A stretch of 64,000 nt of DNA from Patulibacter brassicae (GCF_033949425.1 NZ_JAXAVX010000001.1:124001-188000), one strand, 5' to 3'. Counted from the stretch's first letter, positions 17,785 through 27,191 are shown. The notes: generated by a model from the letters alone, not told the origin. Numbers and translations: made by a program.

Positions 17785-19083
17785 TCAGGCGGCGGCGAGC
17801 GTCTGGAGCCGCTCGCACGCCCGGGCGCAGTCCTCGAGCGTCGGCACGAGCGCCACGCGCACGTGCCCGCCGCCCGCGGGGCCGAAGAAGCCCCCGGGCG
17901 CCACGACGACCCCGTGGGCGAGCAGCGCGGCGGCGAACGTCGCACTGCCGTCCTCGTCCGGCGCCCCGTCGGTGAGCGTCGCGGCGAGCGCGCGCACGGC
18001 CGGGTCGCGGAGCGTCGCCACCGCCCAGCCGCGATCGCGCCAGCCGTCGGGCAGCGCGAGCCAGCGGAAGAACGACGCCGGTCCGCCCGCGTCGCGCAGG
18101 CCCAGCGCGTCGAGCCCCGGCTGGAGCACCGCGAGCTTCGCGCGGTAGCGGTCGCGGACCTCGTCGACGTGGGCCTCGTCGCCCCAGGCGGCGACGGCCG
18201 CCCGCTGGATCACCGCCTGCGGCGCGACGCCGACGCTCGGTCGGTAGCGCTTCAGGGCGTCCACGAGCGCCGCGTCGCCCGCGACGAAGCCGGAGCGGTA
18301 GCCCGGCATCGACGAGCGCTTCGACAGCGTGTTGACGACGAGCACGCCGTCGAGGCCGTCGCCGTCGTCGGCGATCTGGAGAGCCGAGTCGGGTGCCCCG
18401 CCCGTGAACCACAGCTCGCTGTAGGCCTCGTCGCTGGCCAGCACGACGCCGTGCGCGCGGCAGCGGGCCGCGGCCTCTGCGTACCAGCCGCGGTCGGCGA
18501 CGGCCGCCGTCGGGTTGTTCGGGTAGTTCACCCAGAGCAGGACGAGGCGCGACCACTGCTCGTCGGTGATCGCGTCGAGATCGGGCAGGTAGTCGCGCTC
18601 GGCGCGCAGGGGCAGCTCGAGCACCTCGGCGCCCGCGAACCGCGCGCCGCGCTCGTAGACCGGGTAGGCCGGCTGGGGGACCGCGACGAGGTCGCGGCCG
18701 CCGTCGCGGTCGACGAGGACCTGCGCGAGGCCGAAGACGAGCTCCTTGGAGCCGAGCGTCGGCAGCACGTGCCGGTCGGCGTCCAGCCGGGTGCCGAAGC
18801 GGCGCCCGGCCCACTCCGCGATCGCGACCCGCAGCTCCGGCAGGCCGACGGCCAGCGGATAGGTCGAGATCGCCTCGTCCTCGACGGCCTGGACGAGCGC
18901 GCGACGGACGAGCTCCGGCGTGGGCTCGCGCGGCTCCCCGACGCCGAGGTCGATGAGGGTCGGCGTCTCGGCGCGCCGCACGACCTGCGCCCGCGCGGTC
19001 GAGAGGCGCGCGAACGGGTACGTGCCCGACGCGGCGAGCAGGGGGTTGCGCGGCAGCGGCGGGACGGGCTCGGCGGCGGTCAC
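17785..19083 (-). CDS. dapC: N-succinyl-LL-DAP aminotransferase (class I/II PLP)
   Basis: A 432-residue fold-type I aminotransferase. It has LGVGEPREPTPELVRRAL, the LGSKELVFGLAQ segment characteristic of actinobacterial DapC, WVNYPNNPT, SDEAYSELWF and the PLP lysine in NTLSKRSSMPGYRSGF. It should convert N-succinyl-2-amino-6-ketopimelate to N-succinyl-LL-DAP. The assignment to DapC rather than another aminotransferase rests on these motifs and on its position convergent with dapD. The GTG start at 19083 gives a normal N-terminus (PRNPLLAASGTYPFARL); a TAGCGT hexamer lies 10 bases upstream. Confidence 0.9.
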   Translation of the reverse strand: MTAAEPVPPLPRNPLLAASGTYPFARLSTARAQVVRRAETPTLIDLGVGEPREPTPELVRRALVQAVEDEAISTYPLAVGLPELRVAIAEWAGRRFGTRLDADRHVLPTLGSKELVFGLAQVLVDRDGGRDLVAVPQPAYPVYERGARFAGAEVLELPLRAERDYLPDLDAITDEQWSRLVLLWVNYPNNPTAAVADRGWYAEAAARCRAHGVVLASDEAYSELWFTGGAPDSALQIADDGDGLDGVLVVNTLSKRSSMPGYRSGFVAGDAALVDALKRYRPSVGVAPQAVIQRAAVAAWGDEAHVDEVRDRYRAKLAVLQPGLDALGLRDAGGPASFFRWLALPDGWRDRGWAVATLRDPAVRALAATLTDGAPDEDGSATFAAALLAHGVVVAPGGFFGPAGGGHVRVALVPTLEDCARACERLQTLAAA

Positions 19084-19138
19084 GGTCGCGCCGACGCTAC
19101 CGGCCGACCCCGACGCGGCGACGGGCGGTGCGCGCCGC

Positions 19139-19816
19139 TCACCAGGGCGCGCCGCCGCAGCGGCCGCGGGCCTTCGCGGCCGAGCGCCGCGCACGGGCGG
19201 TGGCGCGCAGGGCCGTGCGCCGCGCGCGGTGCACGCGCCGCAGCGTCGCGGGCGTCCGATGGCGGCGCCGCGCGGTGCGCGCGGAGCGCAGGCTCCGGCG
19301 GCTGCGGGCCGCCGCGCGCTCGTCGCGCTCCACGCGGCGCGCCGCCGTCGTGCAGCGCGCCGAGACGTCGACCGTCGCGTCGACGTTCGTCGCGTACTGC
19401 CGCTCGTCGTTCGCGCTCGCCACGAACGCGCAGACCGACTGCACGCCCGCGCCGGCGGGCCGCGCACGACCGGTGGCGCTGGCGCGCAGCGCGGTCCCGG
19501 CCCGCGGCTGGGGCGCCAGCGGCTCGTCCAGCAGCGTCACGCCGTCCGTGCCCTCGAACGACCCGCCGCAGATCGTCGCGAGCTTCACGCGCACGCGGAC
19601 CGGACCGTCCGTGCCGGTCAGCGCGTCGGGATCGGCCGTGACGGTCGCGGTCACCGCCAGCGGGCGATCGCTCCGGGCGATCGCCGGCGCGTCGACGGCG
19701 ATCGCGACGGGCTCGAACGGGTCGCCGAGCGCCGCCGGGGCGACCGCGAGCAGCGCGAGCCCCGCGATGCCCGCGAGGCAGGCCGGGCGGCGGCCGCGAC
19801 GGATCGTGGCGCTCAC
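19139..19816 (-). CDS. Secreted protein of unknown function
   Basis: A 225-residue protein with an N-terminal signal peptide (RRGRRPACLAGIAGLALLAV, cleavage near ALGDP). A beta-rich domain of about 110 residues with three or four cysteines (ATICGG, QSVCAFV, VSARCTT) follows, suggesting disulfides outside the cell. The last ~70 residues are extremely Arg/Ala-rich. The GTG start overlaps the stop of the upstream phospholipase-type gene by four bases (GTGA), so the two are translationally coupled and probably exported together. I do not recognise a family. Confidence 0.65.
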   Translation of the reverse strand: MSATIRRGRRPACLAGIAGLALLAVAPAALGDPFEPVAIAVDAPAIARSDRPLAVTATVTADPDALTGTDGPVRVRVKLATICGGSFEGTDGVTLLDEPLAPQPRAGTALRASATGRARPAGAGVQSVCAFVASANDERQYATNVDATVDVSARCTTAARRVERDERAAARSRRSLRSARTARRRHRTPATLRRVHRARRTALRATARARRSAAKARGRCGGAPW

Positions 19817-21330
19817 GGCCGCAGCCCCATCCGGGAGGGGTTGCGGAAGATCCGTCCCGGCGTCGCGGGCCGGTACCGGAAGCCGAGCCGGTCGAGGTAC
19901 CCCGACGTGTAGAGCTCGGCGAGGTCGTGCGGCTTCGCGCGCTCCGGTTCCGGCTCGGCGGCCCGCCCCGCCGCCCGCGCGGCGGTGTCCCGGTCGGCGG
20001 GCGCCGCTCGTCGAGCCCCGATCGCGTTGCCGGCCATGACGCGCCGCGCCGAGGGCAGCGCCGGGAGGTCGAGGCGGGGCTTGGCGGCGAAGTCGAACGA
20101 CAGCCCGATGTTGCGGGCGAAGCGGTCGCGCTTCGTCAGGGGCGAGAGGCCGAACCGGTAGCGGATGAGCTTCAGGATCGACTCGAAGCCGTAGATCCCG
20201 TGGTCGACGTGGCGACGGCGCGCCCACGGCGAGACGGCGACCGCCGGGATCCGGAAGCCCATCTGGCCGAAGTCCTGGGCGACGTCGCGGCTCGCGCGGT
20301 CGTCGGCCACCCGCGGCGGCCGGACGTGGTCGAAGAAGCCGCCCCACTCGTCGTAGACGATGAACAGCGCGCCCCGCTTCCACTGGGGCGAGCTCATGAA
20401 CGCGTGCACGACGTCGGCCATGAAGGCCTGGCCGACGCGCACGTCGCCGTGCGGGTGCTCGTCGCCCGAGGTCCCCTGCTCCTCGCCGTTGAAGGCCGGA
20501 TCGACGAACGACACGCGCGGGAGCGTGCCGCTGCGGCACCGCTCGTAGTACTCGGCCATCGGACCGGAGCGCGCGAGGCCCGGCACGCCCCAGAGGGCCG
20601 AGACCGGGATGTCGCTGAAGAAGTAGCGGCTGCTGATGCCCTTCGCCTGGAGCGCCGCGAAGATCGTCGAGTCCGGCAGGCCGATCGGCGTCGCCTGCTG
20701 GAGGAACGGGAACGCGTTGTTCTTGCGCCCGTAGGACTGCGCGGCGTGCATGAAGTACCGGTTCGGGTACGTCGAGGCCAGCAGCGAGCAGAAGAACCGG
20801 TCGTACGCGGTGAACGCCTCGGCCGCGTGGGGGATGAACGGCAGGTCCGGCTTCTCGTAGTAGCCGATCGAGAAGGTGTCGCTGTCGGCCTGCAGGAACC
20901 CGTCGTTGCGCCCGCCGTCGAGCTGGACCCGCCCGCCGTCCCAGGAGTGGTCCGGGTCCAGGTGGCGCAGCCCCTGGAAGTCGGGCGCGAGGCGATGCGT
21001 CTCGTGCGTGCGCCCCTGCTTGTCGCGGAAGGTCAGGCCCGCCTGTCGCCCGTCGGCTCCGGGCAGCCAGCCGAGGTAGTGGTCGAACGAGCGGTTCTCC
21101 ATCATCAGCACGACGAACGTGTCGATCGGGAGGTTTCGCGCCGACGGCAGCGGCTGGGTCGTTCGCCGGGTCGCCTCGGCCATCACGACGTCCGGGGCGA
21201 GCGTCAGCCCGAGCCCCGCGAGGCCGGCCGCCGTCGCGGTCCGCTCGAGGAACTCCCGCCGCGAGTGGTACGCGTCGTGGTGCTCGGCCTCGAGCCGCTC
21301 GGCCTCGTCGGGATCGTGCACGTCGGGCAT
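19813..21330 (-). CDS. Tat-exported alkaline phosphatase/phospholipase C family protein
   Basis: A 505-residue phosphoesterase. A twin-arginine signal (SRREFLERTATAAG, Arg24-Arg25) directs folded export. The catalytic domain has the family metal site (VVLMMENRSFDHYLGW, with the Asn/Asp pair) and later IVYDEWGGFFDHVRPP and HPHGDVRVG motifs, as in non-haemolytic PLC and acid phosphatases of the PF04185 family. It lacks the large C-terminal domains of Pseudomonas PlcH. It probably releases phosphate or diacylglycerol from phospholipids. It heads an operon with the Cys-containing secreted protein downstream. The start is fixed by the Tat motif; a GGGGGAC stretch lies about 12 bases upstream. Confidence 0.88.
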   Translation of the reverse strand: MPDVHDPDEAERLEAEHHDAYHSRREFLERTATAAGLAGLGLTLAPDVVMAEATRRTTQPLPSARNLPIDTFVVLMMENRSFDHYLGWLPGADGRQAGLTFRDKQGRTHETHRLAPDFQGLRHLDPDHSWDGGRVQLDGGRNDGFLQADSDTFSIGYYEKPDLPFIPHAAEAFTAYDRFFCSLLASTYPNRYFMHAAQSYGRKNNAFPFLQQATPIGLPDSTIFAALQAKGISSRYFFSDIPVSALWGVPGLARSGPMAEYYERCRSGTLPRVSFVDPAFNGEEQGTSGDEHPHGDVRVGQAFMADVVHAFMSSPQWKRGALFIVYDEWGGFFDHVRPPRVADDRASRDVAQDFGQMGFRIPAVAVSPWARRRHVDHGIYGFESILKLIRYRFGLSPLTKRDRFARNIGLSFDFAAKPRLDLPALPSARRVMAGNAIGARRAAPADRDTAARAAGRAAEPEPERAKPHDLAELYTSGYLDRLGFRYRPATPGRIFRNPSRMGLRP

Positions 21331-21446
21331 CGGCTGGTCGTCCCCCTGGTGGTCCGCCGGCGTGGACCGGTCGTGCCCGGGACGATCTCCGAGTCGCGGG
21401 GACGCCGCAAGGCCGCGGACGCGCCAGGTTTCAGGGCTGCAACGTC

Positions 21447-21463
21447 GGGACGGCGTGCGTCCC
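21447..21463 (-). terminator. Short hairpin downstream of dapE
   Basis: GGGACG-GCGTG-CGTCCC, a 6-bp stem, lies 23 bases past the dapE stop on the minus strand, between dapE and the phospholipase-type gene. It is weak evidence for termination. Confidence 0.35.
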
Positions 21464-21486
21464 TCCCCGCGACGGAACGGCGGCGC

Positions 21487-22569
21487 TCAGGCGCCGGCGC
21501 GCACGAGCGCCGCGAGCGTCTCGTAGCTCTCGACGAGCGCGTCGATCCGGACGAGCTCGTCGCGCTTGTGCGCGTAGACGGGGTCGCCGGGCCCGTAGTT
21601 CAGCGCGGGCACGCCGGCGAGCGCGAGCTCCGCGACCGGCGTCCATGCCTGCTTCGGGGCGACCGCGCGCCCGGTGCGCGCGATGAGCGCGCGCGCCAGC
21701 GGCTCGTCGACGTGGACCGTGCCCGACGGCGCGTTGCCGATGATCCGCAGGCTGCTGCCGGGCACGTCGCACCAGGCGCGCAGCCGCGCCTCGGCGTCCG
21801 CGGCGGCGACGCCCGGCGGGTAGCGGTAGTTCACGTGGGCGTGGGCCTCGTCCGGGACGACGTTGTCGGCCACGCCGCCCTGCAGGCGGGTGACCCCGAC
21901 GCACTCGGCGTACTCCAGGCCCGAGAACTCGTGGCGCACGATCGGAACCTCGGCCAGCCGGGCGATCGCGGCGGCGGCCTTGTGCAGCGCGTTGTCCCCG
22001 AGCCACGGTCGGGCGCTGTGCGCCGCGACCCCGTGGAAGGTCCAGGTGGCGTTGAGGTTGCCGAGGCACCCGCCCTGCACGCCGCCCGCGGTGGGCTCCA
22101 TCACGACGGCGAGGTCGGCGCCGCGCAGGCCCGGCTCGCGCTCCAGCAGCGGCGTCAGCGCGGTGTCGACGAACGGCAGCTCCTCCCGCCCGAAGAGCAC
22201 GACCCCGACGTCGCAGGCCCGGCCGTCCTCGGCGTGCAGCCCGTCGCGCAGGAGCTCGACCATCACCGCGCAGGCGCCCTTCATGTCCGTCGCGCCGAGC
22301 CCGTGGACGGCCCCGTCGGCGATCCGCCCCGGGCGGTTGCCCTGCGCCGGGACCGTGTCGAGGTGCCCCGCGAGGAGCACGAGGGGACGGTCGCCGCGCG
22401 TCCACGTCCCGGCGAGCAGGCACGTGTCGCCCGCGTCCCGGACCGGCACGCCGGCGTCGCGCAGGCGCCGCGCCGCGAGGTCGATCGCCGGCTGCTCGGC
22501 TCGCGACTCCGAGGCGACGTCCACGAGCTCGAGGGTCGCGGCGGCGAGGCGGTCGGCGAGCGTCGTCAC
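21487..22569 (-). CDS. dapE: Succinyl-diaminopimelate desuccinylase
   Basis: A 360-residue M20 metallohydrolase that releases succinate from N-succinyl-LL-DAP. Metal ligands are visible in LAGHLDTVP, LGATDMKGA, FGREELPFVD, VVMEPTAGG and the C-terminal YAHKRDE; the VNYRYPPG dimerisation-domain motif is also present. It is of the actinobacterial DapE type. The GTG was chosen because a TAGGCT hexamer (22582-22577, minus strand) ends 7 bases upstream; the open frame continues further but with Arg-rich, gene-unlike sequence. It is divergent from hflX. Confidence 0.93.
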   Translation of the reverse strand: MTTLADRLAAATLELVDVASESRAEQPAIDLAARRLRDAGVPVRDAGDTCLLAGTWTRGDRPLVLLAGHLDTVPAQGNRPGRIADGAVHGLGATDMKGACAVMVELLRDGLHAEDGRACDVGVVLFGREELPFVDTALTPLLEREPGLRGADLAVVMEPTAGGVQGGCLGNLNATWTFHGVAAHSARPWLGDNALHKAAAAIARLAEVPIVRHEFSGLEYAECVGVTRLQGGVADNVVPDEAHAHVNYRYPPGVAAADAEARLRAWCDVPGSSLRIIGNAPSGTVHVDEPLARALIARTGRAVAPKQAWTPVAELALAGVPALNYGPGDPVYAHKRDELVRIDALVESYETLAALVRAGA

Positions 22570-22682
22570 CCCGTCGAGCCTACGCGTCGCGACCCGCCTG
22601 CGCCCGCGGGAGGCGGGCTCGAACCGGGGCCGGCGCGCGCACGTCCCGCACGCCGCGGACCGGGCGTGCGACACTGGTCCCA

Positions 22683-24011
22683 GTGACGAAGCGGCAGCGC
22701 GGCAGCCAGCGATCGACCCATCCGCACGACCTCGACGAGCAGCGGGCGGCGGCCGATCAGCGCGCGCTGATGGTCGGGGTGCTCGAGCACGGCGACGACC
22801 TCGGCGAGCTGCGGGAGCTCCTGCGCACGGCGGAGGTCGAGGTCGTCGGCCAGCTCGTCCAGCACCGCGACGAGCCGCACCCCAACACGTACCTCGGCGA
22901 GGGCAAGCTCGACGAGCTGAAGGAGCTCGCCCACGAGCTCGACGCGACGCTCGTGGTCACCGACGACGAGCTCTCCCCGCGGCAGGAGCGCAACCTCGAG
23001 GGCCGGCTCGGGATGCCGGTGCTCGACCGCACGGCGCTCATCCTCGACATCTTCGCCACCCACGCGCACAGCGCCGAGGGCAAGCTCCAGGTCGAGCTCG
23101 CCCAGCTGCAGTACAACCTCGCTCGCATGCGCGGCCTCTGGAGCCACCTCGACCGCCTCGGCGTGGGCGGGGTCGGGACCCGAGGCCCCGGCGAGACGCA
23201 GATCGAGACCGACCGCCGGCTCGCCCGCGACCGGATCTCGAAGCTCCGCCGCCGGCTCGAGGACGTCAAGGGGACCCGCGCCGTGATGCGCGCCGAGCGC
23301 GCGCGCTCCTCGCACGTCCCGAACGTCGCGCTCGCGGGGTACACGAACGCGGGCAAGTCGACGCTGCTCAACGCGCTCACCGGCGCCGAGGTCGGCGTCC
23401 AGAACCGCCTGTTCCACACGCTCGACCCGACGACGCGGACGCTGCGCTGGAACGGCCGGACCTACCTGCTGACCGACACCGTCGGCTTCATCCGCAAGCT
23501 GCCGCACCACCTCGTCGAGGCGTTCGGCGCGACGCTGGAGGAGACGGTCATCGCCGACCTCCTGCTCCACGTCGTCGACGCGAGCCAGGACGACGAGCAG
23601 TTGCGCGCCGTGATGGGCGCCGTCGAGGACGTCCTGAAGGACATCGGCGCGCTGAAGGACGGGGTCGGCGCCAACGGCGTCGCGCCGCTGCTCGTGCTGA
23701 ACAAGTGCGACCTGATCGACGACGCGCGGCGCGAGGAGCTGCGGGTGCGCTTCCCGGGTGCGGTGCAGGTCGCCGCCGCCGAGCGCGAGGGGCTCGGGAC
23801 GCTCGCGGCCCGGATCGAGCGCGAGTTCGAGGCCACGCTGCGCCCCGTCGAGCTGCTCGTGCCCTATCCCGCCGGCGCGGCCCTCGCCGAGCTGCACGAG
23901 CTGGCGGGCGACCTCGAGCAGGAGCACCGCCCCGACGGCGTGCTCGTGCGTGCGCGCCTGCCGCGCCAGCTCGTGGCCCGGTACGAGAAGTACCGGGTCG
24001 AGCACGTCTGA
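22683..24011 (+). CDS. hflX: Ribosome-associated GTPase HflX
   Basis: A 442-residue GTPase that splits stalled or hibernating ribosomes. The N-terminal HflX domain (about residues 30-190; NTYLGEGKLDELKE, TRGPGETQIETDRR) precedes a G domain with P-loop GYTNAGKSTLLN, DTVGFIRKLPHHLVEAF and the NKCD specificity motif. The GTG start has GACACT ending 7 bases upstream. dut begins one base after its stop codon, so both are on one mRNA. Proximity to miaA and dapF is a conserved actinobacterial neighbourhood. Confidence 0.95.
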   Translation: MTKRQRGSQRSTHPHDLDEQRAAADQRALMVGVLEHGDDLGELRELLRTAEVEVVGQLVQHRDEPHPNTYLGEGKLDELKELAHELDATLVVTDDELSPRQERNLEGRLGMPVLDRTALILDIFATHAHSAEGKLQVELAQLQYNLARMRGLWSHLDRLGVGGVGTRGPGETQIETDRRLARDRISKLRRRLEDVKGTRAVMRAERARSSHVPNVALAGYTNAGKSTLLNALTGAEVGVQNRLFHTLDPTTRTLRWNGRTYLLTDTVGFIRKLPHHLVEAFGATLEETVIADLLLHVVDASQDDEQLRAVMGAVEDVLKDIGALKDGVGANGVAPLLVLNKCDLIDDARREELRVRFPGAVQVAAAEREGLGTLAARIEREFEATLRPVELLVPYPAGAALAELHELAGDLEQEHRPDGVLVRARLPRQLVARYEKYRVEHV

Positions 24012-24012
24012 C

Positions 24013-24447
24013 ATGGAGACGATCGCCTTCCGCCGGCTGCGGCCCGACGCGGTCCTGCCGGTGCGCCAGCACGCCGGCGACGCCGGGCTCGACCTCTGCG
24101 CCGCCGAGCCGGTGTCGCTGGCGCCGGGAGAGCGCGCGCTCGTCCCGACCGGGCTCGCCGTCGCGATCCCGGACGGCTGGGCCGGGCTCGTCGTGCCGCG
24201 CTCGGGCCTGGCCATGCGCCACGGGATCGCGGTGGTCAACAGCCCCGGGACGGTCGACGCCGGGTACCGCGGCGAGCTCCGCGTGCTGCTGCTCAACACC
24301 GACCGCGCGACGCCGTTCACCGCGGCGGCGGGCGAGCGGATCGCGCAGCTGCTGCTCGTCCCGGTCGCGCTGCCGGCGCCCGTCGAGGTCGACGATCTCG
24401 GCACGAGCGACCGCGGCACCGGCGGCTTCGGGTCCACGGGCCGCTGA
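24013..24447 (+). CDS. dut: dUTP diphosphatase
   Basis: A 144-residue trimeric dUTPase that keeps uracil out of DNA and supplies dUMP. All five motifs are visible: GDAGLDLCA, PRSGLAMRHG, GTVDAGYRGEL, GERIAQLLL and the glycine-rich C-terminal GTGGFGSTGR. The ATG follows the hflX stop by one base, so translation is probably by re-initiation or coupling. Confidence 0.95.
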   Translation: METIAFRRLRPDAVLPVRQHAGDAGLDLCAAEPVSLAPGERALVPTGLAVAIPDGWAGLVVPRSGLAMRHGIAVVNSPGTVDAGYRGELRVLLLNTDRATPFTAAAGERIAQLLLVPVALPAPVEVDDLGTSDRGTGGFGSTGR

Positions 24448-24481
24448 GCGCCGGCAGCCGGTCCGCGGACGCGCCCGGCGC
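24448..24481. terminator. Inverted repeat between convergent dut and the unknown gene
   Basis: GCGCCGG (24448-24454) pairs with CCGGCGC (24475-24481), and an internal GTCCGCGGAC palindrome lies in the loop. It begins at the base after the dut stop. Confidence 0.45.
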
Positions 24482-24484
24482 CGG

Positions 24485-25348
24485 TCAGGCGGCGGGGTAG
24501 GGGACGAAGCCCGGTCGCTCCGGGTGCAGCGCGGCGGCGGTCAGCGGCGCGTAGTGCTCCCGCACGAACCCCGGCGGGTCCGCGAGGATCGCGCGCAGCA
24601 GCGCGTCGCCCGCGGCCCCGGGCGGCCCGTCGAAGCCGAGCCGCCGGCCGCAGTCCTCCAGCAGCTCGGGCTGCGTCATCGCCCGCAGGGTCCGGTCCTG
24701 CGCCGGCACGGCGGCGAGCGCGACCGGCGCGCCGTCCACGCCGTACGAGCCCCGGTGGACGTAGGCGAGCGGGTCGGGGTGCTCCTCGCCGTCGTCGGTG
24801 ACCGCCACGGCACCGGTGAGCCGGCCCAGGTCGTAGCCGAACTCCGTGAACGTCAGCCGCTCGACCTGCGGGGCGGTGAGCTCGAGGACGGTGATCCGGA
24901 CCCGCGTGCCGGGCGAGGGCACGAGGTCGCCGGCGAACGAGCCGTAGCCGGTCGGGAAGGGACAGGCGACGACGTCGTGGTCGGCGAGCGTCGCGGGGGA
25001 CAGCCGCGCGTCGGCCACCGGGACGCCGACGAGCTTCGTCGCGAGACGCTGCGCGGAGCCGTTGGCGCCGATCGCGACGACGGCGTAGCGGCGGTGGGGG
25101 TCCAGCGGGCGATCGGGCTCGACCACCCCGTCGCGCAGCACGGCGGGCGCGTCGACGCGCTCCCACGGGTAGCCGTGGGCCTGGGCGATGCGCTCGTCCA
25201 GCGGGGCCTCGAGGATCGACGCCATGAGCGGCACGATCCGCTCGAGGAACGGCGGCAGCAGGGCGAGCAGGTCCTCCGTCGGCGTCCGCAGCCGCTCGCG
25301 CAGCTGCTCGTCGCGGATCGGCGGCCACTCGGTCTCGCAGCGCGGCAT
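24485..25348 (-). CDS. Conserved hypothetical protein
   Basis: A 287-residue soluble protein I cannot assign. The first 60 residues look helical and acidic. The central part (YAVVAIGANGSAQRLATKLV, then ACPFPTGYGSFAGDL and PGTRVRITVLELT) faintly recalls gamma-glutamylcyclotransferase-like folds, in which a YxxYGSN-like loop comes first, but I would not name it so. No signal peptide or membrane segment is seen. The ATG was chosen because GATACT (25360-25355, minus strand) ends 6 bases upstream, predicting a leaderless mRNA. Codon use matches its neighbours, so it is a real gene. Confidence 0.75.
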   Translation of the reverse strand: MPRCETEWPPIRDEQLRERLRTPTEDLLALLPPFLERIVPLMASILEAPLDERIAQAHGYPWERVDAPAVLRDGVVEPDRPLDPHRRYAVVAIGANGSAQRLATKLVGVPVADARLSPATLADHDVVACPFPTGYGSFAGDLVPSPGTRVRITVLELTAPQVERLTFTEFGYDLGRLTGAVAVTDDGEEHPDPLAYVHRGSYGVDGAPVALAAVPAQDRTLRAMTQPELLEDCGRRLGFDGPPGAAGDALLRAILADPPGFVREHYAPLTAAALHPERPGFVPYPAA

Positions 25349-25449
25349 CCACGCAGTATCGGGCGTGCGCCGGGCGGAGCCCGCGGGAGCCCGACGGTCG
25401 CGGGGTCGTGGCGTGCGCCGGGCGACCACGGGCCGCCCGGCGCGGGCGA

Positions 25450-26436
25450 TCACTTCGCGATCAGGCCGAACTGCTGCAGGTACTCCCGCGCGGCCTGCTC
25501 GGGCGTCTCCTTGTCGAGGTCCACCCGGGCGTTCAGCTCCTGGATGACGGAGGCGTCGAGCTTCGCGTTCACGGCCTCGATGATCTTCGTCAGGTCGGGG
25601 CCGGCGGCCTTCGCGGTCGCGTCGCGGACGAGCAGCGTCGAGTTGTAGGGCGGGAACATGCCCTTGTCGTCCTGCAGGAGGACGAAGCCGTCGCGCTTGT
25701 TCTGCGGATCGGTCGTGAAGACGATCGACACGTCGGCCTGGCCGTCGCTCAGCACCTTGCTGCGCTGGCTCAGCTCGACCGGCACGAACCGCTTGAACTT
25801 CAGCCCGTAGACCTGCTGCAGGCCGAGGAGGCAGTCGAGGCGCTGCCGGCACTCCGGCGAGCCGTAGAGGCTGAGCTGGCCGGCGACCTTCGACAGGTCG
25901 GAGATCTTCGTCAGGCCGTGCTTCTGCGCGGTCGCCTTCGTGACCGCGACCTCGTTGGAGGAGGTGAACGGCGTGGGCGGCTCGGCGACGATGCCGTCCT
26001 TGGCGAAGTCGCGCTTCACCTGCTCGTACGCCGCGCCGGCGTCCTTCGGCAGGTCCTCGGTCTTCACGTCGAAGAACGACAGCAGCGCGGTGCCCGTGTA
26101 CTCGGGGTACGCGTCGACGTCGCCGCCCTTGAGCGACTTCAGCGCGGTCTGCTCGTCGCCGAGGTTCAGCTCCTTGCGGACCGTGTAGCCGCCGGCCGCG
26201 AGCGCCTGGGCGTAGACCTCGCCGAGGACCTTCTGCTCGGTGAAGTTCTTCGAGCCGACGGTGATCGTCGTCTTCGCGTTCGCGTCGTCGCGCTGGATCG
26301 CGGCCGCCGGCGCGGCCGTCGTCGCGCCGCCGCCGGTGTCGCCGCCGTCGTCGTCGTCGTCGCCGCAGGCCGCCAGCGCGACCGCCGCGATGATCAGGGA
26401 CAGCAGCAGGACGAGCCGCAGGTGCGGGGTTCTCAT
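25450..26436 (-). CDS. Glycine betaine/osmoprotectant ABC transporter, substrate-binding lipoprotein
   Basis: A 328-residue OpuAC-type binding protein. The lipoprotein signal ends at AALAAC-like sequence (LIIAAVALAACGDDDDD), so it is anchored to the outer face of the membrane. The mature part has TITVGSKNFTEQKVLGEVYAQ, typical of OpuC/ProX proteins binding betaine, choline or carnitine. It is the last gene of the four-gene operon and overlaps the permease stop by four bases. The ligand cannot be read from the sequence. Confidence 0.92.
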   Translation of the reverse strand: MRTPHLRLVLLLSLIIAAVALAACGDDDDDGGDTGGGATTAAPAAAIQRDDANAKTTITVGSKNFTEQKVLGEVYAQALAAGGYTVRKELNLGDEQTALKSLKGGDVDAYPEYTGTALLSFFDVKTEDLPKDAGAAYEQVKRDFAKDGIVAEPPTPFTSSNEVAVTKATAQKHGLTKISDLSKVAGQLSLYGSPECRQRLDCLLGLQQVYGLKFKRFVPVELSQRSKVLSDGQADVSIVFTTDPQNKRDGFVLLQDDKGMFPPYNSTLLVRDATAKAAGPDLTKIIEAVNAKLDASVIQELNARVDLDKETPEQAAREYLQQFGLIAK

Positions 26437-27191
26437 GGGGTGGTGCCCTTTCGCAGGAGGATCGGCGCGCGCGGCCGCCGGACGAGCCGGGTCCGCGCGC
26501 GAAGAGGAGCCGGCGTGGCCGCGCGCTGCGCCGCGCCGAGGGAGAGCTCGGCGACGATCGCCAGCAGCGCCACGACGATGGCCGCCGCCAGCCGTCCGGC
26601 GTCGCCGTAGACCGCCTGGCTGATGATCGGGTCGCCGAGGGTCACGTACCCGGCGACCGGCGCGATCGTCGCCGTCGCGATGACGTTCACCGTCGAGGTC
26701 CGCAGGCCGGCGAAGATCAGCGGCAGCGCGAGCGGGAGCTCGACCTGGCGCAGCACCTGGCGCTCCGTCAGGCCCTGGCCGCGCGCGGCGTCGAGGACCT
26801 CGGGATCGACCTGGGTGACGCCGACGTAGGCGTTCGTGAGGATCGGTGGGATCGCCAGCAGGGTGAGGGCGAGCGCGACGTTCGTGAAGCCGACGCCGAG
26901 GAAGGCGACGAAGAGCGCGATGAGCACGAGGCTCGGGACCGCGCGCCCGACGTTGCTGACGGTGATCGCGAGGAACCCGCCGCGGCGGCGATGCCCGAGC
27001 GCGAGACCGAGCGGCAGCGCGACGGCCGAGGCGAGGAGGATCGCCGTGACCGTGAGCAGCAGGTGCCGGCCCGTCAGCTCGAGGAACTGGCCGGGGCCGC
27101 CGATCTCGGCGCCGCCCGTGCGCGATTCCTGGGCGTGGAAGAGCAGCTCGATGGCGTCCCCGAAGACCCCGAGGTCGGCGAGGACGGTCAT
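26433..27191 (-). CDS. Osmoprotectant ABC transporter permease
   Basis: A 252-residue inner-membrane permease with about six membrane segments and the MetI-like EAA loop (VLDAARGQGLTERQVLRQVELPLALP). It is paired with the second permease and, as OpuCD/OpuCB-type subunits do, should form a heterodimeric channel. The ATG start overlaps the stop of the upstream permease (ATGA), and its own stop overlaps the binding-protein start. Confidence 0.92.
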   Translation of the reverse strand: MTVLADLGVFGDAIELLFHAQESRTGGAEIGGPGQFLELTGRHLLLTVTAILLASAVALPLGLALGHRRRGGFLAITVSNVGRAVPSLVLIALFVAFLGVGFTNVALALTLLAIPPILTNAYVGVTQVDPEVLDAARGQGLTERQVLRQVELPLALPLIFAGLRTSTVNVIATATIAPVAGYVTLGDPIISQAVYGDAGRLAAAIVVALLAIVAELSLGAAQRAATPAPLRARTRLVRRPRAPILLRKGTTP

